From: Siphonodentalium dalli
Lineage: Eukaryota; Mollusca; Scaphopoda; Gadilida; Siphonodentaliidae
Assembly (NCBI GenBank): GCA_032622095.1
Contig: CP136069.1
Location: forward strand, 83,224,958-83,288,957
Reading direction: 5' to 3'
Length of the DNA stretch: 64,000 bases
Shown piece after piece: positions 34,346 to 45,265 of this stretch. A model generated the notes under the pieces. It was not told the DNA's origin. It worked only from the letters and a program-made list of their open reading frames with translations, and did no database searches. Made by a program: the position numbers and the translations under genes. Position 1 is the first letter of the stretch. Every line of letters begins with the position of its first letter.

Positions 34346-35355
34346 TTACTGTGTCAACAATCTGTGGAGGTGGTACTCTTGTGCAACCTGCATTGAATTG
34401 GGATTGGAATAAGGCGCACGGCGCCTGAACTCCGCCACCTGTAATCGAGACAATAGATCAGCTAATACATTACGCGTGCCCTCCACATAACAACTCTTAA
34501 AATGAATGTTTTTACAAAGGCACAGGAGAATAATTTTACGTAAAATCTGTAACAACTGCACATGTTTTGTTGTCTGAGAATTCAGTATTGCTACTACTGC
34601 TTGGTTATCGGAATAAAATATTATTTGTTTGTTGTACAGGCTATCTCCCCATAACACCAGAGCCAAATCAATTGGATAAAGCTCCAGTAATGCTATATTG
34701 TAATTGGAAGCATCAAAATCCCATGGGAGAGAGAACCATTCATTCCGAAAAAACCCACCACAGCCCGCAGACGTAGCTGCATCTGTATATAACTCCAGGG
34801 CGACATTAGATGACCAAACCTGGTCGAGAAAAAAGGAACGCCCATTGAATTGACGTAAAAATGTCAGCCATATTAACAAATCATCTTTCACTGTTTTTGT
34901 CAATCGTATCCGATGATGTGGTTTTGTGAGACTCATTGACAAATTGATCAATCGGCGCAAAAATACTCGACCAGGAACAATGACTGAACAAGCAAAATTT
35001 AAAAGACCAACTAAGGACTGTAATTCTTTTAAAGTAACCTTAGATCGTCCTAAAAATTGTTCTAGTAATTCACGACATTTAAGCAACTTATCTTCAGGCA
35101 GTCTTGCTGACATAGAACATGAATCGAGTTCAATACCCAGAAAGACCATGCATCTATTGGGCCCAAACGTTTTCTCGTTAGCAATGGGAACACCCAATTG
35201 TTCACAAAGTTTCAAAAAACTTGACAGTTGCCCCCGGCAACCTTCTTCAGACTCATGCAAAATAAGGAAATCATCAATTACATGAATTATTTCCTTAATC
35301 CCACACTTATGCATAGCCACCCACTGAAGCGCAGTGCTAAAAGTTTCAAAAATTT
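34346..35355 (-). pseudogene. RT (C-terminal part) and RNase H of Ngaro/DIRS-type element
   Basis: The frame reads CKIFETFSTALQWVAMHKCG, then HVIDDFLILHESEEGC with the RT catalytic DD. It continues through the thumb (LPEDKLLKCRELLEQFLGR) into RNase H: ALELYTDAATSAGCGGFF, LLELYPIDLAL, FYSDNQAVVAIL and RNVLADLLSRL supply the D-E-D-D residues. The type with VIDD and this RNase H spacing fits YR retroelements rather than LTR elements. The frame joins the upstream RT part only after a frameshift at about 35355. Confidence 0.9.
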
Positions 35356-36000
35356 TGCATGATGAAGAAACACGTATCTATAAAATATAAACCCCGCCAT
35401 TTCATGCCCAGCAAATGTTGATCAGCTACATGAACCGGTGTGATACGATAAGCTTGAGAAATATCCGTTTTTGCCATATATGAAGGCTGCGGCAACCGGC
35501 AAATAATTGAAATGGCGTCCGAAATAGTTTGGTATACAACAGTTGAATTTTCAAATGGGATAGAATCGTTAACTGAAAAACCGTCTGGAAACGACAAGTG
35601 GTGGATCATCCTGTATTCTCCAGGATTTTTCTTCGGAACTACCCCAATAGGGGAAATGCAAAGTTTATCAAATGGAATGTTCTCACCCGTGAAAGGACCC
35701 AAAATACGAGAAGCTTCACATTCTTTCTTTATCTTACTATCGACAATTTGAGGCATATCAAAAGCGGATTTTAAATTAGACGGTTCAGTAGTAGTTGGTG
35801 TAAACTCTGACCCCAGACGAAAACCATTAGTAAATCCGGTTACCAAATAATTTTTTAGATCTGGATCATATCCATGCAATACTTCATTTAGCTTTAGGGC
35901 GTTGACCGGAGTTGTTGGCACCTGTCCTTTGAAGAACTGGGCGAGTACCCGATCCCCGGGCTGAATTGGTGGACCCCCGATGCTGGGGGCTAGAGGCTGG
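35356..36000 (-). pseudogene. RT N-terminal part of Ngaro/DIRS-type element (frameshifted)
   Basis: The frame contains TPVNALKLNEVLHGYDPDLK and YLVTGFTNGFRLG, a typical start of DIRS/Ngaro pol. The RT fingers and palm follow: ISPIGVVPKKNPGEYRMIHH and YMAKTDISQAYRITPVHVAD, with the first catalytic Asp in KTDIS. Near 35355 the frame runs DTCFFIMQNF-stop, where the family expects a D..LPFG..SSCKIF loop. A small deletion has removed part of that loop and shifted the frame. It overlaps the end of gag by roughly 100 bases in another frame. Confidence 0.88.
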
Positions 36001-37516
36001 AAAAGGCTGTGTACCCCTCGCCCGATGCATGGGACAAAAGACAAACGGATGGCCAAAACGATTACACTGAAAACAAGCATGAGACCAACCACAAGTTTGT
36101 TGCCCCGGACAAAATTGCCCCCGATGGTAATCAAAACAAACGCCCCTCGGAAAATAGGAGGCGGATGCATTTATCTCCCTAGGTTGAACACGTGTATTAG
36201 GGCCACTAAAACCCTTAGACCCAGCAAATCTAACTGGGGCATTTGAAGTAACTGCAACAGGTACCCCTCCGGGCATTGCCTTCATATATAGTTCCCAATG
36301 AATGTGCGCCCAGGTCAACCATGGGGAAGATTGTTTTAAGGTGCGAAAATGACAGTCGTATGTTGCCCAATCGTAATGGATTGCATTCAAGTGGCGGATA
36401 TATGACTGATATTGAATCATGGCCAACAACTCTTGTGGAAAGTGTTGTCCATATACATACATATACACCTCAAAAGCTGAAAGCCATTGATTGATGGACG
36501 TTATTTTTTTCATATTTTTACTCCCAGATGAAATATTCGGTGGACCCCCATCCATGGACCATTCCATGGTAAAGGTATCAGGCGCCGCTTGTGTCTGTAT
36601 ATTATGTGGCAGTAGGAGGGCAAGATCAATAAACTCCCGTCCCCATATCTTTGACTTAACCCGTGCTGGGACCTCTGCATCCAATGGAATTGCCACTGAT
36701 ATAAAACCACTACCAGTACCTGGTGACTGTTGAGAAACAGTGTGTTGACTGTTTACAAATGGTATGGTTGACAACGGAATGTTCTGAATGGCACCAGGCA
36801 CCGATACTGACGAAGAAGATGTGGGTCCCATTGCCGGATTGTTTCCAAATGGTATATTTGACAACGGAATGTTCTGAATGGCACCAGGCACCGATACTGA
36901 CGAAGATGATGTGGGTCCCATTGCCGGATTGTTTACAATTGGTATTAAGGTTGAAAACGGACTGTTCTGAATGGCGCCAGTCACCGACACTGCCGAGGAT
37001 GAAGATGTCACAGTCACTGGTAAAGTTACTGGAGTCGAATAAATCGGTCCCATGGGCGTGCCGGTTGAAGACATCGAAGGAAACCCAGGCAGCCATGCTG
37101 CAGAAAAACCACTGGTACATGTAACTGGTGGAAACGAACCACAACAAGCCATGTTTGGCAGTGTTTGCATTCCTCCATAACCGACGGGAAGACCCGAAAA
37201 AGCGGGGAACAGTTCCAGAGGTATGAGCGCTACCCACAGATGGTGCAGAGTAACCTGTGATGGTTGGTATAGACAGCGAAATCCCACCTGCTGTAACTGG
37301 CTGGATATCGACTGCTGTCCGAGCAGAAGATCGCGAACGAGTTGCGCGTCCAACCGACGCCACACTACGACTGACAGATGCAGCAGAGCAAGTACGCGGA
37401 CGACCACGACGACGACGACCCCCAGTCCCCACTGGTGAGTGGTTAGGTGACGATTCACGCCGACCGCGACCCCTTGTCTGCATTCCATCACGTGTCCGCT
37501 TACGACCCCTTGGCAT
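35884..37516 (-). pseudogene. gag-like protein of Ngaro/DIRS-type element
   Basis: The likely start is the ATG at 37516, giving a basic N-terminus MPRGRKRTRDG rich in R/G/S. The frame then shifts by one near 37190-37240, because the downstream gag continues in another frame (GMQTLPNMACCGSF onward). Three ~36-residue repeats carry SSSVSVPGAIQNIPLS. The C-terminus has a CCCH finger (C-x8-C-x5-C-x3-H in GVCFDYHRGQFCPGQQTCGW and SH) followed at once by a CCHC knuckle CFQCNRFGHPFVFC. Such paired fingers are usual in DIRS/Ngaro gag. It is probably non-functional because of the frameshift, unless a programmed shift is used. Confidence 0.8.
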
Positions 37517-37599
37517 ATTTCCCGGCTGCAAAAAGAAAAAACAAAAGGACAAGACCTGTCAGACTCAACACCCATCCAACTAACGTAAGAATAATTGTG

Positions 37600-38470
37600 A
37601 CATTAACATCTCCATGTACTGTACATAACCCTCTTTTGTAAATATCGTTAATAATATATGTTAATACCCAGTCATTTACATGTACCACAGGGTATACAAT
37701 AGGACCTGAGTATACCAAAGATATGGATACATAATATAATTGTATATACATTACTACATTTTAAGAATCAAGATATGCCACAATCCCGCATTTTTATAAT
37801 GGCATACATTACAAAAGCTGACTAATGGTGAAATCCATTCACACAAACCACAAACTGACCCATCTGTACCAGACAAAACATCCCCACTAATATTTCCTTT
37901 ATTTATAGAAATACTGAGATCCCCACAACAGGATGCTCAACAGAGCAAAAGTACATTTAAAAATTGTTTCGCCCCCTCAACGAGCGAACAAAACAAACAA
38001 AAATAATATATCGACATGTAGATACAATTCACTAACATTTACTCTTTGTTTCAATTAAAACTCCCACTCAACGGGAGAAATTTAATGAAAAATCAAAATC
38101 AAAAACTCTCACTCAACGAGAGGAAACAAAAACTACAATATATTCACAGCAAACATGCAAATTAAAATAAGCCAACATCATACAAAAATAAAACTTAACC
38201 TCTACACCTATTGTCTGAGTGCATCAAAATCCCCTGCGTTGGGTGTACATGTACTTAATTAACTCACAGCTAACTATACCAGAATTGAACATCTAATAAA
38301 CCAATTGCCAAAATTACCCTGTCGCTGACAGATAACTAGTTTATTGAAAAGATAAAATTACACCATATCTGAAGATAAAAATTACATACCAACAGGTACA
38401 CCTGCAACAAAAACACCCACACCACACCCTCAGGGTGACCCTGCACCAAATTAGTATTGTTAGAAGACAA
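37600..38470. other. non-coding spacer between SGNH and gag frames of the retroelement
   Basis: AT-rich sequence with repeated phrases ACTCAACG(A/G)GAG (about 38065-38125) but no open frame or splice evidence. It may be an intergenic leader of the element. Confidence 0.5.
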
Positions 38471-38472
38471 CA

Positions 38473-39138
38473 TCAACAAACCATACCAAAATACTCACTA
38501 GTTATAAGTGCACGACCGTGAAGAATGATGGCACCCCGTATGTTTGACAGATATCGCTCCCAACCGCTGACATTGAAATGAATACCATCTAAAAGGAACT
38601 GCTCCAAACAGCCAGGCAACCTAGCATGCCTCCATACATGAATATCCCCAGACACTGCAGCTTTCAGTTCCTCGTTCACCAGGTCAACACATGCATTATA
38701 ACAATGGAGAGACAATTCTGAAGGATTTTGTCGTGGATGAAATGATACCTTGGTACGATGAAACAACGTACACAACACCACAGATGACACAGATTTGTTC
38801 TCCAACAATTTTTTACCCAAGCAGCGAAGTTTCCAGGCAACTTGCCCAGGCCCTGTCAATGTCAAATCATTACTGCCTGCCTGAACAATGACTAACTGAG
38901 GACAGAACGATATAATCGCAGATGAAGCCAATTCACCAGTTGTCGCAATGTCTGCACCACCCTTGCCAACTAAACGAACCTCTACGCGTTCGCCTTCCAA
39001 ATCCACGAGCGACAAATACGAAGCGAAATCGGCCATTGGAGGCCACTCGCGGCGAGTCACCAATAAATTGTTATTGTACAAATAGCTAGCAAATCTGTCC
39101 ACAAAAGAATGACCAACAATCAACACGCAAAACGGCAT
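38473..39138 (-). CDS. SGNH/GDSL-family hydrolase encoded by the retroelement
   Basis: 221 residues, open from MPFCVLIVGHSFVDRFASYL to stop. The SGNH blocks are all visible: block I GHSFVD (nucleophile Ser), block II glycine in GKGGADI, block III QAGSNDLT (oxyanion Asn), and block V LLDGIHFNVSGW (catalytic Asp and His). This family hydrolyses ester or acyl bonds. Hydrolases of this type are known as passenger domains in some Ngaro-group and CR1-group retroelements, where the role is unclear. It lies upstream of gag in the same direction, about 960 bases away. It is the only frame of the element that looks intact, which could mean recent insertion or simply short length. Confidence 0.85.
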   Translation of the reverse strand: MPFCVLIVGHSFVDRFASYLYNNNLLVTRREWPPMADFASYLSLVDLEGERVEVRLVGKGGADIATTGELASSAIISFCPQLVIVQAGSNDLTLTGPGQVAWKLRCLGKKLLENKSVSSVVLCTLFHRTKVSFHPRQNPSELSLHCYNACVDLVNEELKAAVSGDIHVWRHARLPGCLEQFLLDGIHFNVSGWERYLSNIRGAIILHGRALITSEYFGMVC

Positions 39139-41200
39139 CTCGAATCATAAATGGTCGGGGAATAAAAAACAGGTTTACGTACGATAATAATCAACAAAAG
39201 CACAAGCGTAAATAATTTCCTTTGTTCAATTTCAAGTATTGTTCTGATTATCTCCCCTCCCGGTGAACCGGAAGTGCAAAAGGTAAACACACTGCACGTG
39301 GTTTGCCGCATACCAGGATCCGAGGAATAAAACCAACTAACCGATGCTTAATTGGTAATTTCTAGTCTCGTTGTAAAATTCCCATAAATGACACTATTTG
39401 TAATCAGTGTTGGTTATCGGGAAGGGAACAAATGATTTCGGCCATTTTAGACAGCTCGATAAATCCCGTATCTACAGTTTATATCAATGTTCAGATGTAC
39501 GTGATCCCTAAATTGAATGATAACGACCACTATTTAAATAGTCCCCAGAATAAATATTGTTATTAACTTTATTGACATGTTAACTGCAAATCACAAACAC
39601 CATTTGTTCGTACAACTGGAATTATTGTCTTAGCAATAAAAGACACAACGTGGAACTCCCGTATATCCAGGAAAAAAACACATTCTGGCAAAAGCACGTG
39701 TCACTGATTACGTCATACTGCAGCTGGCAGACTTTGTTAATATAGGTCACGGGGCACTTAAATTAAGATGTCGTCATGTCTTTTTATAACTGGCCTCAAT
39801 GGGTGAAATAAATATTTGTGTTTTGTTGATGGTGCTATTATATAGTAAAACTACACACGTGACGCACGCGCGAATGGCTGTTTTGTGTTTTGGACACTTG
39901 TATTTCCATTACTTCAATGCGTCCGTTTGGCTTACATAATGCTCGCAGAAGGTAGTTCAGATATTTATCGATCTATTTTGGTATTGCGAATAATATTATG
40001 TGCGAACCGCCACGTGGCTTTAAACAGACAAGTCTCATTCGATCTTTAAAATGTTGTGCACGTAATAGCTATTTATAAATATTTGTCGCACAAAAGTGAG
40101 ACAAACGCTCTTTATTGCTACTGTATCGGGAATAAACTAACAAGGACTAAAACACACCAAATTCGATCACTTGAAATAATTATGTTACAATGTTAACCTC
40201 TGTATATAACCAAACAAACATATTTTATCTTTCCAACACCATGCATGTTTTTTTCCGAATAACGATTAGATAGGAATACCGGTATGTGATATAATTTATA
40301 CTGCGACCCACTGAGAACTACAAGTGCACGCCTTCGCCAAATTTCACATCAAACGATGCCGCCCGACACACACTCGTGAGCACAATGAATGTTCACGTAA
40401 CAAAATCAAAGACTGATTTGACAACGTTGTGTCTTTCAATGTTTGGTGTTTTGCTTGTGTCTTTTTTCGCGCACATTGGTGATGATAACAACTTTACTTT
40501 GCTGCATGACATGTGCCACGCTTTCTTAGTTATACATTTTATTCCCACCGACAAGAAATCTTCAGGCGCAAATGTTTGTAAATTGCTTTACTATTTCACG
40601 AATGCGTACAATCATACGTCTTGGCGATAATATACTATTTACGCGCCGATTATGTTTGGCATATGAACACAACTATAGATTTGAACGAATATGAATATTT
40701 CTGCAACGATCGCCGCCCTGGTCTACAAGACTAAACTCGGACTCAGTGTTACTAATGCACCGTCCCCGCTGGTTTCGACCAAATTCAGCTAAATGGAGGA
40801 TTTACTTTTCCCATTTTTATAAGAAATTTAGATTTCGGAAACACAAACAAAAAAAAAAAAAATCCGCATGAGTGGAAACCGATATAGGAATCGGGTGCGT
40901 AAATCATTTGACGATATGTAAGATAGATGCTAACAACAAAACTATTACTCCACGGTGTTTTGCGTAATCCAGTCGCCGTAAGCAATTATAGCTGAGTTCA
41001 AAAACCGCCGACGTGATTAAACGTGATGTACGTGTACATTTGTAATATGTTACATGTAAATCAGACATGTTCATATGTAATCCGATTGCATTATTATTCA
41101 TTTATATTCATTACGTATACATAATTACGTGCAGCTTACAGGTATTCATTCAATACAAAAGTTATTCATAATCATTTACCTACCGTGTGACGCCTTGTTT
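39139..41200. other. 5' non-coding part of the YR retroelement or captured DNA
   Basis: Two kilobases between the hydrolase start and the right ACCGCGG zone. The only sizeable frame (40376-40630 +, 84 residues with a hydrophobic middle) is unrecognised. No split direct repeat characteristic of Ngaro was found. Confidence 0.45.
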
Positions 41201-41456
41201 CAGTCGTGTTCTCTCCGCGGTGGAGGGCCGTTAGCGGTAATTTGAACGCGGTTACGAAAAAAATACCGCGGTGTACGGCGGTAACGAACACCAATAACGC
41301 GGTAACCAACGGTAAAAATACCGTACCAGTACCGCGGGTCAACCGCCCTCCGTCGCGGTACAGAATGATAACCGCGGTAGTTTGGTGGTAACACCACGGT
41401 AAGTACCGGCCCATAACCTCGTTAAACAGGTCGCTTACTGAGAGCATAGCTGTATG

Positions 41457-41975
41457 TAGATCATGCCATAAATCTCTACTCTGGCTAATGCCCGTAGAGA
41501 TCATATTCCACCAGTACAAAACCTTGGAATTTTTTTAAGTTTTGACAGGGAACCTTATAAAGTCGAAAATAAGGTGGGGAATATATTTCTCAGTTGTTAT
41601 ATGTTCCTTAATAATGCACTTCACTGTTGGTGAATGTCCCAACTCAAAATTGCATATTTTTCTCTGACTTTTGTGAGCCGATATCGCAATTAACACTAAA
41701 TTAATTACCGAGGATAAATTCCATAACTGTAAGCGACGCAGAGATAAATCGCTCACAAATTAACTTAAATCGTGAAATTTTGAGTTTGGACCTTCGTCTA
41801 CAGTGTAGTACATTATTAAGAACAGACAATAACTAAAAAATCTATTCCCCGCATTATTTTTCGACTTTATAATGTTCCCTGTCAAAATTTCAAAAAGTAC
41901 CAAGGTTTTTGTACTGGTGGAATATTATCTCTACGGGCGTTAACAAGAGTAGATATTCATGGCATAATCACCATG
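41457..41975. mobile_element. ~510-bp palindromic element next to the composite unit
   Basis: Inverted arms of ~170 bp: GATCATGCCATAAATCTCTA at about 41460 against the complement at about 41950-41970, and GCCCGTAGAGATCATATTCC against GGAATATTATCTCTACGGGC. Also TTTTGACAGGGAACCTTATA is mirrored at about 41865-41885. The centre is unique. It starts within 20 bases of the right TIR of the 8-kb unit. Confidence 0.8.
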
Positions 41976-42054
41976 GTATGCATCTGGAATGATAATCTGC
42001 TACAACATTTGCAGCAGTTATTTTATTATAATTATAATCACACCTCTATTTTTA

Positions 42055-42791
42055 GTCGAGTTTTTCAAAAACTCGACTTATGGTTTGACGAGGGACGGTT
42101 GGCGGGCGGGCGGCGGCGGGCGGACCTAAAGAATGCCTTATAACTTTGACAGTTGCGAACGGATTCAAAAAAAATTTTGTATGTGATTTGCTCCCAATGA
42201 CTAGTTACTGCCTGTAGAAAATGGGTCACGTCCGAACTTTTTGACAAGAGTTATCCATCTTTGATGACTTTTTTGCAATTTTATCACCTGTTAGCGCGAT
42301 AACTCAATAAAATATTAACTGATTACAACCATATTTGATATATGAGTCTCTTGCAACAATATCTCGGACGAGTTCGAAAACCAGGTTGTCCGAATTTTTT
42401 CCCCGGAGTTACAGGCCTTAGTTTGTCTATTTTTAGCATATTTTTTTTTCACCGTTAGCGTGATAGCTGAATCAAATATTAACTGATTCAAACCATATTT
42501 GATATATGAGTCTATTGCAACAATATCTCGGACGAGTTCGAAAACCTGGTTTGTCCGAATTTTTTTTCCGGAGTTATGGGTCTTAGTTTGTCTATTTTAA
42601 TCACAATTTTATCACCGTTAGTGCGATAACTCAATGAAATATTAACGGATTCAATTGATATTTGGTATATAGGTCTATTGCAATAATATACCACCGTCCA
42701 ACTTTTTTTCCGGTGTTGTGCACCTTATTGGCAGAAGTTTGGTTCGACTGCCAAAAAACTCGACAAAAGCATCTTAGATGCGTATCCCTTG
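42055..42791 (+). mobile_element. pearl/HINE-like element (GTCGAG family), second copy
   Basis: The start palindrome GTCGAGTTTTT...AAACTCGAC is identical to that at 18720, with the same GACGAGGGACG...(GGCG)n run. Three to four ~165-bp units with ACCGTTAGCGCGATAACT follow. The end is AAAAAACTCGACAAAAGCAT, then CTTAGATGCG and CCTTGT. Confidence 0.85.
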
Positions 42792-42794
42792 TTT

Positions 42795-43240
42795 TATAAT
42801 GACTTGATATACGGTTTTAATAACAATTTATGCCATAAAATATGATTAAAATACTATAATTGATCACTATTTGAAAGATCTGTCTCAGAAGATGCCCACA
42901 GAGAAATAGAAAACTCCTGAAGACTACCCCCCCCCCCCCCCCCCCCCCCCCCTCTGCCACACAGAATGCAACAGATTTCAAACTTTTTCAATGGAAGTGG
43001 AAGAATTCTATCTTTAATATATAGAGTTATTCCCCCTGCATTGAAAATAATACTGATTTTTACTTCAATCTTGATGACAAAACGCGTTGGCAACTAAAAA
43101 AAAACAACATGTCCACAGTTTATTACACCAGTTAAGTTGATAATACAATGTTTTGGAGCTTCCTCTTTCAAATGGTATATAATATGGCATATATTTTATA
43201 TACTGTAATATGGGGGTTCGAAAATTAAGTGGGCCTTTAA
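42795..43240 (+). mobile_element. ~490-bp TIR element (family T), left end lost
   Basis: The sequence from ATGACTTGATATACGGTTTT to GAAAATTAAGTGGGCCTTTA matches the complete copy at 55391-55877. The first ~40 bases are missing and the pearl-like element ends exactly there. It contains a 26-C run. Confidence 0.75.
42927..42952 (+). repeat. poly(C) run, 26 bases
   Basis: An uninterrupted C26 replaces the short CCCCCC found at the same place in the related copy (55576-55581), so it expanded within the element. The G-rich complement could form a G-quadruplex, and the length may be assembly-dependent. Confidence 0.95.
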
Positions 43241-43355
43241 AACTGGAATTCCAATGCCTTTGATATACCATAAATTTGCTTTTATGTTTTCCAACTTGGG
43301 AATTGTCCATGATGTGTTATCACTTTTGTTGAGCTGCATGAAACTAATCTTTCAG

Positions 43356-43471
43356 GTAAAGTTGTTCCCGTGGCCTTTGGGATAAAAAAGCTACAAATTG
43401 GTTGCGTTGTGGAAGATGACAAAGTCAGTACAGATTTACTTGAAGAAACTATAACAGAAAATGAAGAAATA
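43356..43471 (+). CDS. EEF1D: EEF1D exon: central part of the exchange domain
   Basis: The acceptor is ATCTTTCAG and the donor is GTATGT. After the split serine it reads [20 protein letters not shown], then [18 protein letters not shown]. This contains the invariant [20 protein letters not shown] core that contacts eEF1A domains 1 and 2. Phase is 1 in and 0 out. A 557-bp TIR element lies ~100 bases downstream of the donor. Confidence 0.96.
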
Positions 43472-43572
43472 GTATGTGTCTTTCATTACATATCACAAGC
43501 TACATGTATAAATGTTTTTGCAGAAATTATATTGTATCAATATTCTATTGACCGTAGACTGATTTAGTTGTA

Positions 43573-44129
43573 GATCAAGTCTTCTCGGTCCACAACCGAT
43601 TGGGATATCGGTTGGGTTGATGCTGTTTTGGACCGAGTCCCATCCCATTACCATTCTGTAATGGACTTTATGCCCAGAATCATGGGTGGGAGTTATCTTG
43701 CTTGTTTGTCTTCAGATTAAGTCAAATTAAGCTTTGCATATATGAACATAGAGGGCAGCCTTTCCCCAAGCATGATGATATCAAATAGGCTTATTATTAT
43801 ATCAGAGGTCCGTTAAATGTCAAAGTAACGAGCTTTATAAGTAAACAAAGCCCAGTTTTCCAGAGAATTTCAATTTGTCGTGCTGTCAGAAAATGCATGT
43901 AAACAATACATTAATTGGTCGTATCATCACTATTCCTTTATCTGTCACAGTAAATGATATATTTTGATTTCTGATAAATCACGGACATGTCAAATGATTA
44001 ATCACAGTCAGGGGTTTAAGTGAATGCCTGGTATCCACATATACATGTAGTAGATCTTTTGATTGAAAGTCTGTTATAGAAGAGTAATGGGTGGTATCCA
44101 AAGCTGTTGTGGACCGAGAAGACTTGATC
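43573..44129. mobile_element. 557-bp element with 24-bp perfect terminal inverted repeats
   Basis: Left TIR 43573-43596 (GATCAAGTCTTCTCGGTCCA and CAAC) is perfectly mirrored at 44106-44129. The 10-bp TTTAGTTGTA occurs immediately before the left TIR (43563-43572) and 3 bases after the right one (44133-44142), suggesting a ~9-13-bp target duplication. There is no coding region and the superfamily is undetermined. It lies 101 bases after the exon donor at 43471. Confidence 0.85.
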
Positions 44130-44249
44130 TATTTTAGTTGTAGTTTCATCGCTACAAGGGTTAGGTTACCCAGGATCCACTATTATAGAAGTATGTCACC
44201 TTGGATTGCAAAATCTCACCAGAAAAAGTGGACACCTGCAAGAAAGTTG

Positions 44250-45265
44250 GGGTAATCTGTATTATTCTTGTTCCTCTCTCTGTGGACACAACTTTGTCCA
44301 ATAATTTTTGGTAGAGTTTTGATGAGGGGGTTTTGGCAGCGGGCATCTGCAGATTTTTTGATATTCAGTATATTAAACTTGCTCAACATTGTCTTGGGTC
44401 GAGTTAAAAAACTGGCCAGGTCTGCCTATTTTGTGCAGATTTACAGCCCTTAATTATTTTATTTTTGGTTGTGGTGATGTTGGTTCACTGGCGGGCATCT
44501 ACAGATGGCATTAGTGCACTAACATGAAGAATATCAACTGATTATGTTGATATTCGATATATGAGACTTGATCATGTTAGAAAACCGGACAGGAGCATCT
44601 ACTTTTTTGGCCCTTAATTAGTTCATTTTCGTGAATTTTTATCGTGTGTAATATTTTTTGAGAATTTTTGTTGCATTAGCACAATAACTTCGGCAAGATC
44701 GGTTACCAGGGGAATATTTGGTATGTCAGACTTCCTTAACAGTGATGTGTATGATAGCCAGTTACAATTAATGCATATTAAATCCAAGCCCATGTTCGCT
44801 CGACCCCACATACAATAATGCGATTCTTGTTTCCTTCATTTTCTGCTCCTGCGACTGAGATCGGTCAGACCGATTTTAATAGTAATTGCCTTTTTCAACT
44901 TGTAAATTTTTTTTTTAACTTGCATAATATTATCTGATATTGAATTCCTTCATTTTTTATCAATTACTTCAAAACTTGGCACAGGTGTTCACTGCCATGA
45001 GAGTCAATGAACCTACAATTATGATACTAGAGTTATCATTCTTATTAATCTTAGAAATTAGTTGTTTAATTTTGTCTGACTTTTTATTCCTTCATTTTTT
45101 GGTCAATTGTTTTGAAACATGGCACAGATATTCAGCATAGGGCCCTGCGAATCGCTCATTTCTGATGATTTGAAATACAATATTGAAACAGGAAGCAGAT
45201 ATATCAACATTGAATTGTCTAGCCTTGGTGCATTATGTAAATTCTCAAAGTTGGTCATGGGTTTG
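44250..45265 (+). repeat. degenerate pearl-like tandem repeats
   Basis: Successive ~160-bp segments carry GGCAGCGGGCATCTGCAG, TTGATATTCGATATATGAGA and AGATCGGTTACCAGGGG, then TTCCTTCATTTTTTATCAAT and TTCCTTCATTTTTTGGTCAA. They are strongly diverged. The last unit (45099-45265) has a close relative at 52486-52645. Confidence 0.55.

Larger units (their letters stand above)
33417..41437. mobile_element. 8-kb composite unit: TIRs and ACCGCGG-rich ends enclosing a YR retroelement
   Basis: The left end TAAGCGACCTGTTTTAACGA (33417-) and the right end (41416-41437, complement TAAGCGACCTGTTTAACGAG) form a ~23-bp inverted repeat with one indel. Inside each end, ~180-250 bp (33445-33612 and 41210-41405) is crowded with ACCGCGG, CGCGGTA and GCGGTAA in both orientations, with no long alignment between the two sides. 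Between them on the minus strand are SGNH hydrolase, gag, RT, RNase H and a truncated tyrosine recombinase. No clear target duplication is visible. Either a Ngaro/DIRS-type element inserted into a TIR element, or the ends belong to an unusual YR element. Confidence 0.75.

Noticed and set aside
36710-37552. A second long frame overlapping gag on the minus strand
   Set aside because: Only its N-terminal part (from 37516) looks like genuine gag. The rest, with repeated GAWCHSEHSV, is the shadow of the gag internal repeats in another frame.
40376-40630. 84-residue frame with a hydrophobic segment upstream of the SGNH gene
   Set aside because: On the opposite strand from the retroelement genes, no recognised motif, length within chance expectation.
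33417-41437. Interpretation of the RT region as an LTR retrotransposon
   Set aside because: No LTRs, no protease or DDE integrase. The RT/RNase H is followed by a tyrosine recombinase frame.
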